A stretch of DNA of 64,000 nt from Pseudomonas sp. MMS21 TM103 (GCF_022132145.1 NZ_JAJISP010000007.1:208860-272859); one strand, 5' to 3'. Counted from the first letter of the stretch, positions 36,624 to 45,723 are shown. Translations and numbers: made by a program. Notes: generated by a model not told the origin, from the sequence alone.

Positions 36624-36647
36624 GTCTGTACCCAACGACGTACAGAC
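36624..36647. promoter_or_regulatory. Inverted repeat GTCTGTAC-N8-GTACAGAC before agtA
   Basis: Perfect 8-base arms (36624-36631 and 36640-36647) lie 19 bases before the agtA start. This can be a second operator or an mRNA hairpin just ahead of the AAGGG ribosome binding site. Confidence 0.5.
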
Positions 36648-36666
36648 AACAACAAAGGGTGCGGTG

Positions 36667-37776
36667 ATGTCCGAGTCTCAGGCAAACGATGTGTTGGTGA
36701 GCTTTCGCGGTGTGCAGAAGAGCTATGACGGCGAGAATCTGATCGTCAAGGATCTCAATCTGGACATCCGCAAGGGTGAGTTCCTGACCCTGCTCGGCCC
36801 ATCGGGTTCAGGCAAAACCACCAGTTTGATGATGCTGGCCGGGTTCGAAACCCCCACCGCCGGGGAAATCCTCCTCGGCGGCCGCTCGCTGACCAAGCTG
36901 CCACCGCACAAGCGCGACATCGGCATGGTGTTCCAGAACTACGCCTTGTTCCCGCACATGACGGTGGCCGAGAACCTGGCCTTTCCGCTGACCGTGCGCG
37001 GCTTGTCGCGCACCGACATCAGCGAGCGGGTCAAGAAGGCGCTGTCGATGGTGCAACTGGACAGCTTCCGCAATCGTTACCCCGGCCAGCTTTCCGGTGG
37101 CCAGCAGCAGCGTGTGGCCCTGGCCCGCGCCCTGGTGTTCGAACCGCAACTGGTGCTGATGGACGAACCCCTGGGCGCCCTCGACAAGCAGCTGCGCGAA
37201 CACATGCAGATGGAGATCAAGCACCTGCATCAGCGTCTGGGCGTGACCGTGGTCTATGTGACCCACGACCAGGGCGAGGCGCTGACCATGTCCGACCGGG
37301 TGGCGGTGTTCCATCAGGGCGAGATCCAGCAGATTGCCGAGCCGCGCACCCTCTATGAGCAGCCGAGCAATACCTTCGTCGCCAACTTCATCGGCGAGAA
37401 CAACCGCCTCAGCGGTCACCTGATCAGCCGCGATGGCGAGCGCTGTGTGGTCGGCCTGGCCCGCGGCGAGCGGATCGAAGCGCTAGCGGTCAACGTCGGT
37501 CAGCCTGGCGAGCCGGTGACCCTGTCGGTGCGGCCCGAGCGGATTCGCCTGAACGGCCACAGCGAGGCCTGCCCGAACCGCTTCTCCGGGCGCGTCGCCG
37601 AGTTCATCTATCTGGGCGATCACGTGCGCATTCGCATGGAGGTCTGCGGCAAAACCGATTTCTACATCAAACAACCGGTGGCCGAGCTGGATAACGCCCT
37701 GGTGGTTGGCGATCTGGTGCCGCTCGGCTGGCATGTCGAGCACGTCCGCGCCCTCGACCCGCAGCAGCCAGACTGA
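36667..37776 (+). CDS. agtA: ABC importer ATP-binding protein AgtA (4-aminobutyrate / 5-aminovalerate uptake)
   Basis: The 369-residue ATPase is of the PotA/polyamine type. Walker A GPSGSGKTT (about 43-51), signature LSGGQQQR (about 141-148), Walker B LVLMDEP and the switch His in VTHDQGEA are present. A C-terminal TOBE domain follows. ATG 36667, with AAGGG upstream, is the start. It opens the agtABCD operon; neighbouring genes give the binding protein and both permeases. Substrate assignment follows P. aeruginosa AgtABCD. Confidence 0.9.
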   Translation: MSESQANDVLVSFRGVQKSYDGENLIVKDLNLDIRKGEFLTLLGPSGSGKTTSLMMLAGFETPTAGEILLGGRSLTKLPPHKRDIGMVFQNYALFPHMTVAENLAFPLTVRGLSRTDISERVKKALSMVQLDSFRNRYPGQLSGGQQQRVALARALVFEPQLVLMDEPLGALDKQLREHMQMEIKHLHQRLGVTVVYVTHDQGEALTMSDRVAVFHQGEIQQIAEPRTLYEQPSNTFVANFIGENNRLSGHLISRDGERCVVGLARGERIEALAVNVGQPGEPVTLSVRPERIRLNGHSEACPNRFSGRVAEFIYLGDHVRIRMEVCGKTDFYIKQPVAELDNALVVGDLVPLGWHVEHVRALDPQQPD

Positions 37777-37831
37777 AGCTGCCCTGACAGTGCTTCATCC
37801 TTACCCATGTGACACAGCGGAGATAACAACA

Positions 37832-38866
37832 ATGTCGATATCCCTGAAGTTTGCGGCCCTGGCCGCTGGGGTGGCCCTTGCAGTTCCGGCAATGGCTGCC
37901 GATCTGACTGCGATTTCATTCGGTGGCGCGAGCAAGGAAGCGCAGGTCAAGGCCTTCTACGAACCCTTCGAGAAAAGCACCGGCAACAAGATCCTGGCCG
38001 GCCAGTACAACGGCGAGATGGCCAAGGTCAAGGCCATGGTCGACACCAACAGCGTGAACTGGAACCTGCTTGAAGTGGAATCGCCCGAGCTGGCCCGCGG
38101 CTGTGACGAGGGTTTGTTCGAGCCGCTCGATCCGGCGCTGTTTGGCAACCCGGACGATTTCATCGACGGCGCTATCCAGCCATGTGGCGTGGGCTTCTTC
38201 GTCTGGTCGACGGTGCTCGCCTACAACGCCGACAAGCTCAGCGGCGCACCGACCGGTTGGGCCGATTTCTGGGATGTGAAGAAATTCCCCGGCAAGCGCG
38301 GCCTGCGCAAGGGCGCCAAGTACACCCTGGAGTTCGCCCTGATGGCTGACGGCGTGGCTCCTATCGAAGTCTACAAAGTGCTGGCGACCCGCGAGGGCGT
38401 CGACCGGGCCTTCCGCAAGCTCGATGAACTCAAGCCGCATATCCAGTGGTGGGAAGCCGGCGCCCAGCCGCCGCAGTACCTGGCCTCGGGCGACGTGGTC
38501 ATGAGTTCGGCCTACAACGGTCGGATCGCCGCGGTGCAGGCCGAGAGCAACCTGCAGGTGGTGTGGAACGGAGGCATCTACGACTTCGATTCCTGGGCCA
38601 TCCCGCGTGGCGCGAAGAATCAGGAAGAAGCCAAGCAGTTCATCGCCTTCGCGGTGCAAGCGGAGCCGCAGAAAGTCTTCGCCGAAAACATCGCCTACGG
38701 CCCGGCCAAGAAACAGGCCATCGACCTGCTGGCGCCCGAGCGCCTGAACGTGATGCCGACCACGCCTGAAAACATCAAGGATCAGGTAGCCATCGATGTG
38801 ACCTTCTGGGCCGATTACGGCGAGCAGCTGGAACAGCGCTTCAATGCCTGGGCAGCGCGCAACTAA
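37832..38866 (+). CDS. agtB: ABC importer periplasmic binding protein AgtB
   Basis: The 344-residue protein has a signal peptide cut near AMAAD and a PotD-like type 2 periplasmic binding fold. Family landmarks are ISFGGASKEAQ at the mature N-terminus, GVGFFVWSTVLAYN, and the C-terminal NIKDQVAIDVTFWADYGEQLEQRFNAW. The start at 37832 is preceded by GGAG. It delivers omega-amino acids to the AgtCD permease; the specificity is inferred from context and the P. aeruginosa counterpart. Confidence 0.88.
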   Translation: MSISLKFAALAAGVALAVPAMAADLTAISFGGASKEAQVKAFYEPFEKSTGNKILAGQYNGEMAKVKAMVDTNSVNWNLLEVESPELARGCDEGLFEPLDPALFGNPDDFIDGAIQPCGVGFFVWSTVLAYNADKLSGAPTGWADFWDVKKFPGKRGLRKGAKYTLEFALMADGVAPIEVYKVLATREGVDRAFRKLDELKPHIQWWEAGAQPPQYLASGDVVMSSAYNGRIAAVQAESNLQVVWNGGIYDFDSWAIPRGAKNQEEAKQFIAFAVQAEPQKVFAENIAYGPAKKQAIDLLAPERLNVMPTTPENIKDQVAIDVTFWADYGEQLEQRFNAWAARN

Positions 38867-38959
38867 AGCCACCCTGGCCCCGGCCGCAGTGCCGGGGCCT
38901 TACCTGTTTTGCCTGTGTTTACCCGTCGCCTAGTGCGGCCGTTGCATGCGGAGTTTTCC

Positions 38960-40213
38960 ATGGCCAGCGTAATGCCTGTCACCGACCTGCCCATCACCAG
39001 CCCCAGTCTCAAGCAGCGTCTGGCCCGCGCCGAACGCTTCAACCGGCTAAAGTCCAAGGCGCTGATCCTGCCCCTGCTGGTGTTTCTCCTGCTGACCTTC
39101 CTGGTGCCCATCGGCGCCCTGCTCTGGCGCAGTGTGGACAACCCGGAAGTGGTCGCCAGCCTGCCGCTTACCGTCGAGGCCATCGCCGAGTGGAACGGCA
39201 AGGCACTGCCGAGCGAGGCGGTGTATCGCGCCGTGACTCTGGATATCGTCGAGGCACGCAAGCAGCGCAGCCTGGGTGATCTGTCCAAGCGGCTGAACAT
39301 GGAACTGGCCGGCTTTCGCAGCCTGATCAGCAGCACCGCCCGTGCGCTGCCCTTCGCCAGCGAACCGGCGTCCTACAAGGACGCCCTGGAAAGCCTGGAC
39401 GAGCGTTGGGGTGACCCGGCCTATTGGCAGGTGATCCGGCGCAACAGTTCGAACGTTACCCCCTATTACCTGCTGGCGGCCCTCGACCATCGCATCGACG
39501 ATCTCGGCGAGCTGGCCAGTGCCACCCCGGACCAGGCCATCTACCTGGACATTTTCGTGCGCACCTTCTGGATGAGCCTGGTGATCACCGCCATCTGCCT
39601 GGTGCTGGCCTACCCCCTGGCCTATCTGCTGGCCAACCTGCCGACCCGGCAGAGCAACCTGCTGATGATCCTGGTGCTGCTGCCGTTCTGGACCTCGATC
39701 CTGGTGCGGGTGGCGGCCTGGATCGTGCTGTTGCAGTCCGGTGGCCTGATCAATGGCGCGCTGCTGTCGCTGGGCATCATCGACGAACCGCTACAGCTGG
39801 TGTTCAACCGCAGCGGGGTGTACATCGCCATGGTGCATATCATGCTGCCGTTCATGATCCTGCCGATCTACAGCGTGATGAAGGGCATCTCGCCCACCTA
39901 CATGCGCGCGGCGGTGTCGCTCGGTTGCCACCCCTTCGCCAGCTTCTGGCGGGTGTACTTCCCGCAGACCCTGGCCGGGGTCGGGGCGGGCTGCCTGCTG
40001 GTGTTCATCCTGTCGATCGGCTACTACATCACGCCGGCGCTGCTGGGCAGCCCGAGCGACCAGATGATCAGCTATTTCGTCGCCTTCTATACCAACAACA
40101 CCATCAACTGGGGCATGGCCACGGCCCTTGGCGGCCTGTTGCTGGGCGCCACCCTGGTGCTTTACGTGGTGTACAGCTGGCTAGTCGGGGCCAGCAAGTT
40201 GCGGCTGGCCTAA
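38960..40213 (+). CDS. agtC: ABC importer permease AgtC
   Basis: The 417-residue protein is a PotB-like permease. An N-terminal helix (about 38-60) is followed by a periplasmic loop of about 140 residues, which is larger than in most polyamine permeases. Five further helices and the EAA-type cytoplasmic loop (MRAAVSLGCHPFASFWRVYFP) that contacts AgtA follow. The ATG at 38960, with GGAG upstream, is the start. It pairs with AgtD. Confidence 0.88.
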   Translation: MASVMPVTDLPITSPSLKQRLARAERFNRLKSKALILPLLVFLLLTFLVPIGALLWRSVDNPEVVASLPLTVEAIAEWNGKALPSEAVYRAVTLDIVEARKQRSLGDLSKRLNMELAGFRSLISSTARALPFASEPASYKDALESLDERWGDPAYWQVIRRNSSNVTPYYLLAALDHRIDDLGELASATPDQAIYLDIFVRTFWMSLVITAICLVLAYPLAYLLANLPTRQSNLLMILVLLPFWTSILVRVAAWIVLLQSGGLINGALLSLGIIDEPLQLVFNRSGVYIAMVHIMLPFMILPIYSVMKGISPTYMRAAVSLGCHPFASFWRVYFPQTLAGVGAGCLLVFILSIGYYITPALLGSPSDQMISYFVAFYTNNTINWGMATALGGLLLGATLVLYVVYSWLVGASKLRLA

Positions 40214-40273
40214 CTCAGCCCCAGGGCGGGAGAGGGCGCAGCCCTCCACCTATAGATTGATTGGAGAACCTTT

Positions 40274-41101
40274 ATGCTCAGCCCTTATATGTCGCCCATT
40301 GAACGCATCTGGTACTACAGCCTGCGCAGCCTCTGCGGCCTGGTGCTGCTGTTTCTGATCCTGCCGGTGCTGGTGATCATTCCGCTGTCGTTCAACTCCG
40401 GCAGCTTTCTGGTCTACCCGCTGCAGGGCTTTTCCCTGCGCTGGTACGAGGACTTCTTCATGTCCGCCGACTGGATGCGTTCGCTGAAGAACAGCCTGAT
40501 CATCGCCCCGGCCGCCACCGTGTTGGCCATGGTCTTCGGCACTCTGGCGGCCATTGGCCTGACCCGCGGCGAGTTCCGCGGCAAGGCGCTGGTGATGAGC
40601 CTGCTGATCTCGCCCATGGTGGTACCGGTGGTGATCGTCGGGGTGGCCAGCTACCTGTTCTTCGCCCCGCTGGGCCTGGGCAACAGCTACCTGTCGCTGA
40701 TCGTGGTGCATGCGGTGTTGGGCGTGCCCTTCGTCATCATCACGGTGTCGGCCACCCTGCAGGGCTTCAACCAGAACCTGGTGCGTGCCGCTGCCAGCCT
40801 CGGCGCCTCGCCGCTGACGGCGTTTCGCCGGGTGACCCTGCCGCTGATCGCGCCGGGAGTGATCAGCGGCGCGCTATTCGCCTTTGCCACCTCCTTCGAT
40901 GAGGTGGTGGTGACCCTGTTTCTCGCCGGCCCGGAGCAGGCCACCCTGCCGCGGCAGATGTTCAGCGGTATTCGCGAGAACCTGTCGCCGACTATTGCCG
41001 CCGCCGCGACCCTGCTGATCGGCTTTTCCATCCTGCTGCTGCTGACCCTGGAATGGCTACGCGGGCGCAGCGAGAAACTGCGTACCCAGCAACCCACCTG
41101 A
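40274..41101 (+). CDS. agtD: ABC importer permease AgtD
   Basis: The 275-residue PotC-like permease has six predicted helices and the EAA loop VRAAASLGASPLTAFRRVTLP (about 175-195), which docks on the ATPase. GGAGA lies upstream of the ATG. It completes the agtABCD importer and is followed 25 bases later by davD. Confidence 0.88.
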   Translation: MLSPYMSPIERIWYYSLRSLCGLVLLFLILPVLVIIPLSFNSGSFLVYPLQGFSLRWYEDFFMSADWMRSLKNSLIIAPAATVLAMVFGTLAAIGLTRGEFRGKALVMSLLISPMVVPVVIVGVASYLFFAPLGLGNSYLSLIVVHAVLGVPFVIITVSATLQGFNQNLVRAAASLGASPLTAFRRVTLPLIAPGVISGALFAFATSFDEVVVTLFLAGPEQATLPRQMFSGIRENLSPTIAAAATLLIGFSILLLLTLEWLRGRSEKLRTQQPT

Positions 41102-41126
41102 TCGCCAAGAACACAAGAGAGCCCGC

Positions 41127-42584
41127 ATGAGCCTTGAGTTGAAGGACCCCAGCCTGCTGCGTCAGCAGGCCTATCTGAACGGCCAGTGGTGCGAAGCCGA
41201 CAGCGGCGCGCGTACCGAGATCTTCAATCCGGCCAGCGCTGAAAAGATCGGCAGCGTGCCCAATATGGGCCGTGACGAAACCCGTCGCGCCATCGAGGCG
41301 GCGCAAGCCGCCCAGCCGGCCTGGCGCGCGCTGACCGCCAAGGAGCGCGCCAATCGTCTGCGCCAGTGGTTCAGCCTGATCATGGCCAACCAGGAAGACC
41401 TGGCGCGGATCATGACTGCCGAACAGGGCAAGCCGCTGGCCGAGGCCCGTGGCGAGATCGCCTACGCCGCCTCCTTTATCGAGTGGTTCGCCGAGGAAGC
41501 CAAGCGCGCCTACGGCGATGTGATCCCCGGCCATGCCGCGGACAAGCGCATCCTGGTGCAGAAGGAGCCGGTGGGCGTCACTGCCGCCATCACGCCGTGG
41601 AACTTCCCCAGCGCCATGATCACCCGCAAGGCTGGCCCGGCTCTGGCGGTAGGGTGCGCCATGGTCCTCAAGCCGGCGCCACAGACGCCGTTTTCGGCCC
41701 TGGCCCTGGCTGCTCTGGCCGAGCGCGCGGGTATTCCTGCCGGCTTGCTCAGCGTGATCCCGGCGGATGTTGCCAGCAGCCGCGAGGTCGGCGCCGAGCT
41801 GTGCGCGAACCCCATCGTGCGCAAGCTGTCGTTCACCGGTTCGACCGCAGTCGGCATCCAACTGATGCAGCAGTGCGCGCCGACCCTGAAGAAGCTGTCG
41901 CTGGAGCTGGGCGGCAACGCGCCTTTCATTGTCTTCGACGACGCCGACCTGGATGCGGCGGTGGAGGGCGCGATCATTTCCAAGTACCGCAACGCCGGGC
42001 AGACCTGCGTGTGCGCTAACCGCCTGTATGTGCAGGACGGCGTCTTTGAGGCCTTCGCCAGCAAATTGCAGGCGGCCGTGGCCAAACTCAAGGTCGGCAA
42101 CGGCATGCTGGAGGGCATCACCACCGGGCCGCTGATCAACGCCGAGGCGGTGGCCAAGGTCGAGCGTCACCTGGCCGATGCCCTGGCCAGGGGGGCGACC
42201 CTGGTCGCCGGCGGCAACAGCCTGGGCGGCAACTTCTTCGAGCCGACCATCGTCACCGGCGTGACCGCCGAGATGGCCGTGGCGCGCGAGGAAACCTTCG
42301 GCCCGCTGGCGCCGCTGTTCCGTTTCAGCGACGAGGCCGAGGTGATCCGCCAGGCCAACGACACCGAATTCGGCCTGGCCGCCTACTTCTACGCCCGCGA
42401 CCTGGGCCGGGTGTTCCGTGTGGCCGAGGCCCTGGAGTACGGCATGGTCGGCATCAATACCGGGGTGATCTCCACCGAAGTGGCGCCGTTCGGCGGCATG
42501 AAGTCTTCGGGTATGGGCCGTGAAGGCTCTAAATATGGCCTCGACGAATACCTGGAAATCAAATACCTCTGCCTGGGCATCTAA
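41127..42584 (+). CDS. davD: Glutarate-semialdehyde / succinate-semialdehyde dehydrogenase (DavD/GabD)
   Basis: The 485-residue NADP-linked aldehyde dehydrogenase has the catalytic Glu in LSLELGGNAPF (about 253) and the nucleophile Cys in AGQTCVCANR (about 292), with the coenzyme motif FTGSTAVG. It oxidises the semialdehyde made by DavT to glutarate or succinate. The family is labelled gabD or davD; the two activities often reside in one enzyme in Pseudomonas. Its place 25 bases after agtD suggests uptake and breakdown are transcribed together. Confidence 0.9.
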   Translation: MSLELKDPSLLRQQAYLNGQWCEADSGARTEIFNPASAEKIGSVPNMGRDETRRAIEAAQAAQPAWRALTAKERANRLRQWFSLIMANQEDLARIMTAEQGKPLAEARGEIAYAASFIEWFAEEAKRAYGDVIPGHAADKRILVQKEPVGVTAAITPWNFPSAMITRKAGPALAVGCAMVLKPAPQTPFSALALAALAERAGIPAGLLSVIPADVASSREVGAELCANPIVRKLSFTGSTAVGIQLMQQCAPTLKKLSLELGGNAPFIVFDDADLDAAVEGAIISKYRNAGQTCVCANRLYVQDGVFEAFASKLQAAVAKLKVGNGMLEGITTGPLINAEAVAKVERHLADALARGATLVAGGNSLGGNFFEPTIVTGVTAEMAVAREETFGPLAPLFRFSDEAEVIRQANDTEFGLAAYFYARDLGRVFRVAEALEYGMVGINTGVISTEVAPFGGMKSSGMGREGSKYGLDEYLEIKYLCLGI

Positions 42585-42606
42585 CCCGGCGATGTAATCC
42601 CGCAGG

Positions 42607-42638
42607 GGCGCACGAGAACGTTGCGCCTTCTGCTTTTT
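42607..42638 (+). terminator. Possible partial terminator between davD and davT
   Basis: GGCGCA and TGCGCC (42607-42612 and 42622-42627) form a 6-bp stem followed by TTCTGCTTTTTAT. The stem is short, so this is only a candidate element modulating davT. Confidence 0.35.
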
Positions 42639-42755
42639 ATAGGGACATCCCTGTGCGCCGGGTGCGCTGCGGCAGTCGATCATCGAATACTGTCAGGCCG
42701 CCATCGGTGACACATCCTTGAACCACGCCGTATCGACCCGGCGAATGAGGACATT

Positions 42756-44036
42756 ATGAGCAAGACCAACGAATCCCTGATGCAACGCCGCACCGCCGCC
42801 GTCCCTCGTGGCGTGGGCCAGATCCACCCGATCTTCGCCGACCGCGCTGAAAACGCCACGGTCATCGACGTCGAAGGCCGCGAGTTCATCGACTTCGCCG
42901 GCGGCATCGCCGTGCTCAACACCGGCCACCTCCACCCGAAAGTCATTGCCGCGGTGCAGCAGCAGCTGACCAAGCTGAGCCACACCTGCTTCCAGGTGCT
43001 GGCCTACGAGCCCTATGTCGAGCTGTGCGAGAAGATCAACGCCAAGGTGCCGGGCGACTTCGCCAAGAAGACCCTGCTGGTCACCACCGGCTCCGAAGCG
43101 GTGGAAAACGCGGTGAAGATCGCCCGCGCCGCCACCGGCCGTGCCGGGGTGATCGCCTTCACCGGCGGCTACCACGGCCGCACCATGATGACCCTGTCGC
43201 TGACCGGCAAGGTCAATCCCTATTCGGCCGGCATGGGCCTGATGCCCGGCGGCGTGTTCCGCGCCCAGTACCCCTGCGAACTGCACGGGGTCAGCACGGA
43301 CGACGCCATCGCCAGCATCGAGCGGGTGTTCAAGAACGATGCCGAGCCGCGCGATATCGCCGCGATCATCATCGAGCCGGTGCAGGGCGAGGGCGGCTTC
43401 TATATCGCGCCGAAAGACTTCATGCAGCGCCTGCGCGCGCTCTGCGACCAGCACGGCATCCTGCTGATCGCCGACGAAGTGCAGACCGGCGCCGGCCGTA
43501 CCGGCACCTTCTTCGCCATGGAGCAGATGGGCGTGGCCGCCGACCTGACCACCTTCGCCAAATCGATCGCCGGCGGTTTCCCGGTGGCGGGCGTGTGCGG
43601 CAAGGCCGAATACATGGACGCCATCGCCCCGGGTGGCCTGGGCGGCACCTACGCCGGCAGCCCGATCGCCTGCGCCGCGGCGCTGGCGGTGATGCAGGTG
43701 TTCGAGGAAGAACAGCTGCTGGAGCGCTGCAAGGCCGTCGGCGAGCGTCTGGTCACTGGCCTCAAGGCCATCCAGGCCAAACACAAGAGCATCGGCGAGG
43801 TGCGCGCCCTCGGTGCCATGATCGCCATGGAACTGTGCGAGAACGGCGATCTGCACCAGCCGAACGCCGCGCTGACCGGCCAGATCGTGGCCAAGGCGCG
43901 CGACAAGGGCTTGATCCTGCTGTCCTGCGGCACTTACGGCAACGTGCTGCGGGTGCTGGTGCCGCTGACCGCCGAAGACGAGTTGCTCGACAGGGGCCTG
44001 GCGATCATCGCGGAGTGCTTCGCCGAACTGGCTTGA
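42756..44036 (+). CDS. davT: 5-aminovalerate / 4-aminobutyrate aminotransferase (DavT/GabT)
   Basis: The 426-residue class III aminotransferase uses PLP. The Lys that forms the Schiff base lies in TTFAKSIAGG (about 268); TGSEAVENAVKIAR (about 110) and LIADEVQTGAGRTG (about 235-248) hold other PLP contacts. It removes the amino group of 4-aminobutyrate or 5-aminovalerate using 2-oxoglutarate. The 171-base gap after davD has a weak stem-loop and no clear promoter. The product feeds DavD. Confidence 0.92.
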   Translation: MSKTNESLMQRRTAAVPRGVGQIHPIFADRAENATVIDVEGREFIDFAGGIAVLNTGHLHPKVIAAVQQQLTKLSHTCFQVLAYEPYVELCEKINAKVPGDFAKKTLLVTTGSEAVENAVKIARAATGRAGVIAFTGGYHGRTMMTLSLTGKVNPYSAGMGLMPGGVFRAQYPCELHGVSTDDAIASIERVFKNDAEPRDIAAIIIEPVQGEGGFYIAPKDFMQRLRALCDQHGILLIADEVQTGAGRTGTFFAMEQMGVAADLTTFAKSIAGGFPVAGVCGKAEYMDAIAPGGLGGTYAGSPIACAAALAVMQVFEEEQLLERCKAVGERLVTGLKAIQAKHKSIGEVRALGAMIAMELCENGDLHQPNAALTGQIVAKARDKGLILLSCGTYGNVLRVLVPLTAEDELLDRGLAIIAECFAELA

Positions 44037-44054
44037 TCGAGCGTTAGCGGTATA

Positions 44055-44082
44055 CACAAGACCTGCTGCGGCGGGTCTTGTG
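44055..44082 (+). terminator. Stem-loop after davT
   Basis: CACAAGACC and GGTCTTGTG (44055-44063 and 44074-44082) form a 9-bp stem, 19 bases after the davT stop. No T tract follows, so it may act with Rho or as a 3' stability element that ends the agt-dav module. Confidence 0.5.
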
Positions 44083-44171
44083 CGTGAGGGCGGCCGACTA
44101 TCGTCCTAGCGGCAGGTCGTGATTCGCTCGGGTACAATGCGCGACTTTCGTGAATGCTCCTGAGGTGCGCC

Positions 44172-44846
44172 ATGCAACCCTTCGCCATCGCCCCGTCGAT
44201 TCTCTCCGCCGATTTCGCCCGCCTGGGCGAGGAAGTGGACAAGGTGCTCGCCGCGGGTGCCGACATCGTTCACTTCGATGTGATGGACAACCACTATGTG
44301 CCCAACCTGACCATTGGCCCGATGGTCTGCGCGGCGCTGCGCAAGTACGGCATCACCGCACCGATCGACGCGCACCTGATGGTCAAGCCGGTCGACCGCA
44401 TCATCGGCGACTTCATCGAAGCCGGCGCCAGCTACATCACCTTCCATCCGGAAGCCAGCGAGCATGTCGACCGCTCCCTGCAGCTGATCAAGGCCGGCGG
44501 TTGCAAGGCCGGCCTGGTGTTCAACCCGGCTACCCCGCTGGAGGTGCTTAAGCACGTGCTGGACAAGGTCGACATGATTTTGCTGATGAGCGTCAACCCG
44601 GGTTTCGGCGGGCAGAAGTTCATCCCCGGCACCCTCGACAAGCTGCGCGAGGCGCGCGCGCTGATCGACGCCAGCGGTCGCGAGATTCGCCTGGAGATCG
44701 ACGGCGGAGTCAATGTGCAGAACATCCGCGAGATCGCCGCCGCCGGTGCCGACACCTTCGTGGCCGGCTCGGCGATCTTCAGCCAGCCGGACTACAAAGG
44801 CGTGATCGATGCCATGCGTGCCGAGCTGGCCCAGGTGCGCGGGTGA
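44172..44846 (+). CDS. rpe: Ribulose-phosphate 3-epimerase
   Basis: The 224-residue TIM-barrel enzyme interconverts ribulose-5-phosphate and xylulose-5-phosphate in the pentose phosphate pathway. IAPSILSADFARL at the N-terminus, the metal ligands in HFDVMD and DAHLMV, and MSVNPGFGGQKFI plus EIDGGV are all conserved. TGAGGTG lies before the ATG at 44172. It overlaps gph by 4 bases. Confidence 0.97.
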   Translation: MQPFAIAPSILSADFARLGEEVDKVLAAGADIVHFDVMDNHYVPNLTIGPMVCAALRKYGITAPIDAHLMVKPVDRIIGDFIEAGASYITFHPEASEHVDRSLQLIKAGGCKAGLVFNPATPLEVLKHVLDKVDMILLMSVNPGFGGQKFIPGTLDKLREARALIDASGREIRLEIDGGVNVQNIREIAAAGADTFVAGSAIFSQPDYKGVIDAMRAELAQVRG

Positions 44847-45532
44847 CCGCACTGCATGAGCTGTTTCAAGGCGAGTTGCCACGCCTGGTGATGTTCGACC
44901 TGGACGGCACCCTGGTCGATTCGGTGCCGGACCTGGCAGCGGCGGTGGACAAGAGCCTGCTCCAGCTCGGGCAGCCGGCGGCCGGGATCGGGCAGGTGCG
45001 CGACTGGGTCGGCAATGGTGCGCGGGTGCTGGTACGGCGCGCCCTGGCCGGCGGTCTGCAACATGAACATATCGACGATGCCTACGCCGAGCAGGCGCTC
45101 GAACTGTTCATGCAGGCCTATGCCGAGGGCCACGCCTTGACCCTGATTTACCCAGGCGTACGGGAAACCCTCGACTGGCTCCATGCACAACGGGTCGAGA
45201 TGGCCATTATCACCAACAAGCCGGAGCGCTTCGTCGCGCCACTGCTGGATGACAAGGGCCTGGGCCGCTATTTCCGCTGGATCATCGGCGGCGACACCCT
45301 GCCCCAGCAGAAGCCCGAACCGGCGGCGCTGCTGCATGTGCTGCAGCTGGCCCGGGTCGAGGCGCGGCAGGCGCTGTTTATCGGCGATTCGCGCAATGAC
45401 GTGCTGGCGGCCAAGGCTGCCGGTGTGCCTTGCGTGGCGCTGAGTTACGGTTACAACCACGGTCGGCCGATCGCCGAAGAGGGCCCGCTGCGGGTGCTGG
45501 ATGATTTACGCCAGCTGCTGGTTGCCGGCTAA
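44843..45532 (+). CDS. gph: Phosphoglycolate phosphatase
   Basis: The 229-residue HAD-superfamily enzyme has the nucleophile motif MFDLDGTLVDS (about 17-27), the motif II Thr in ITNKP, motif III Lys in QQKPEP, and motif IV GDSRNDV. It removes phosphate from 2-phosphoglycolate, a repair product of oxidative DNA damage. It begins with GTG overlapping the rpe stop, and is followed by the trpE leader region. Confidence 0.94.
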   Translation: MTALHELFQGELPRLVMFDLDGTLVDSVPDLAAAVDKSLLQLGQPAAGIGQVRDWVGNGARVLVRRALAGGLQHEHIDDAYAEQALELFMQAYAEGHALTLIYPGVRETLDWLHAQRVEMAIITNKPERFVAPLLDDKGLGRYFRWIIGGDTLPQQKPEPAALLHVLQLARVEARQALFIGDSRNDVLAAKAAGVPCVALSYGYNHGRPIAEEGPLRVLDDLRQLLVAG

Positions 45533-45647
45533 GCCGCGCGGGGCGGGTTGCTTAGGTCAGGCGGCTGCGCTAGTGTTGCCAGTCTTTACTCCCGCCTAAG
45601 TGAGCTCCGTGGTGGTTACCTGCACGCGCTGGTCCGCAAGAACCGGT

Positions 45648-45692
45648 ATGAAAATCATCAAGGCCCTGGCCCGTTGGCGCTGGCGCCTCTGA
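45648..45692 (+). CDS. trpL: trpE leader peptide (attenuator peptide with two Trp codons)
   Basis: A 14-codon frame, MKIIKALARWRWRL, lies 67 bases before trpE. Two of its last five codons are TGG. Pseudomonas trpE is known to be controlled by transcription attenuation, and this is the expected leader: ribosome stalling at the Trp codons when Trp-tRNA is scarce should favour trpE transcription. A hairpin follows at 45703-45716. The ribosome binding site is weak (AAGAACC), so the frame itself rests on its Trp codons and position. Confidence 0.75.
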   Translation: MKIIKALARWRWRL

Positions 45693-45702
45693 CCTGATCT
45701 TG

Positions 45703-45723
45703 GCCGCTTAGGCGGCGCGTTTG
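45703..45723 (+). terminator. Attenuator hairpin upstream of trpE
   Basis: GCCGC and GCGGC (45703-45707 and 45712-45716) pair around TTAG; a GTTT tract follows. It lies 10 bases after the leader stop and 37 before trpE, where an attenuator should be. The stem is short and the T tract weak. Confidence 0.5.

Noticed and set aside
36458..36666. Sigma-54 promoter before agtA
   Set aside because: No GG/GC pair with 24/12 spacing was found.
40992..42683. 563-codon minus-strand frame opposite davD
   Set aside because: Shadow of an aldehyde dehydrogenase gene; no family match.
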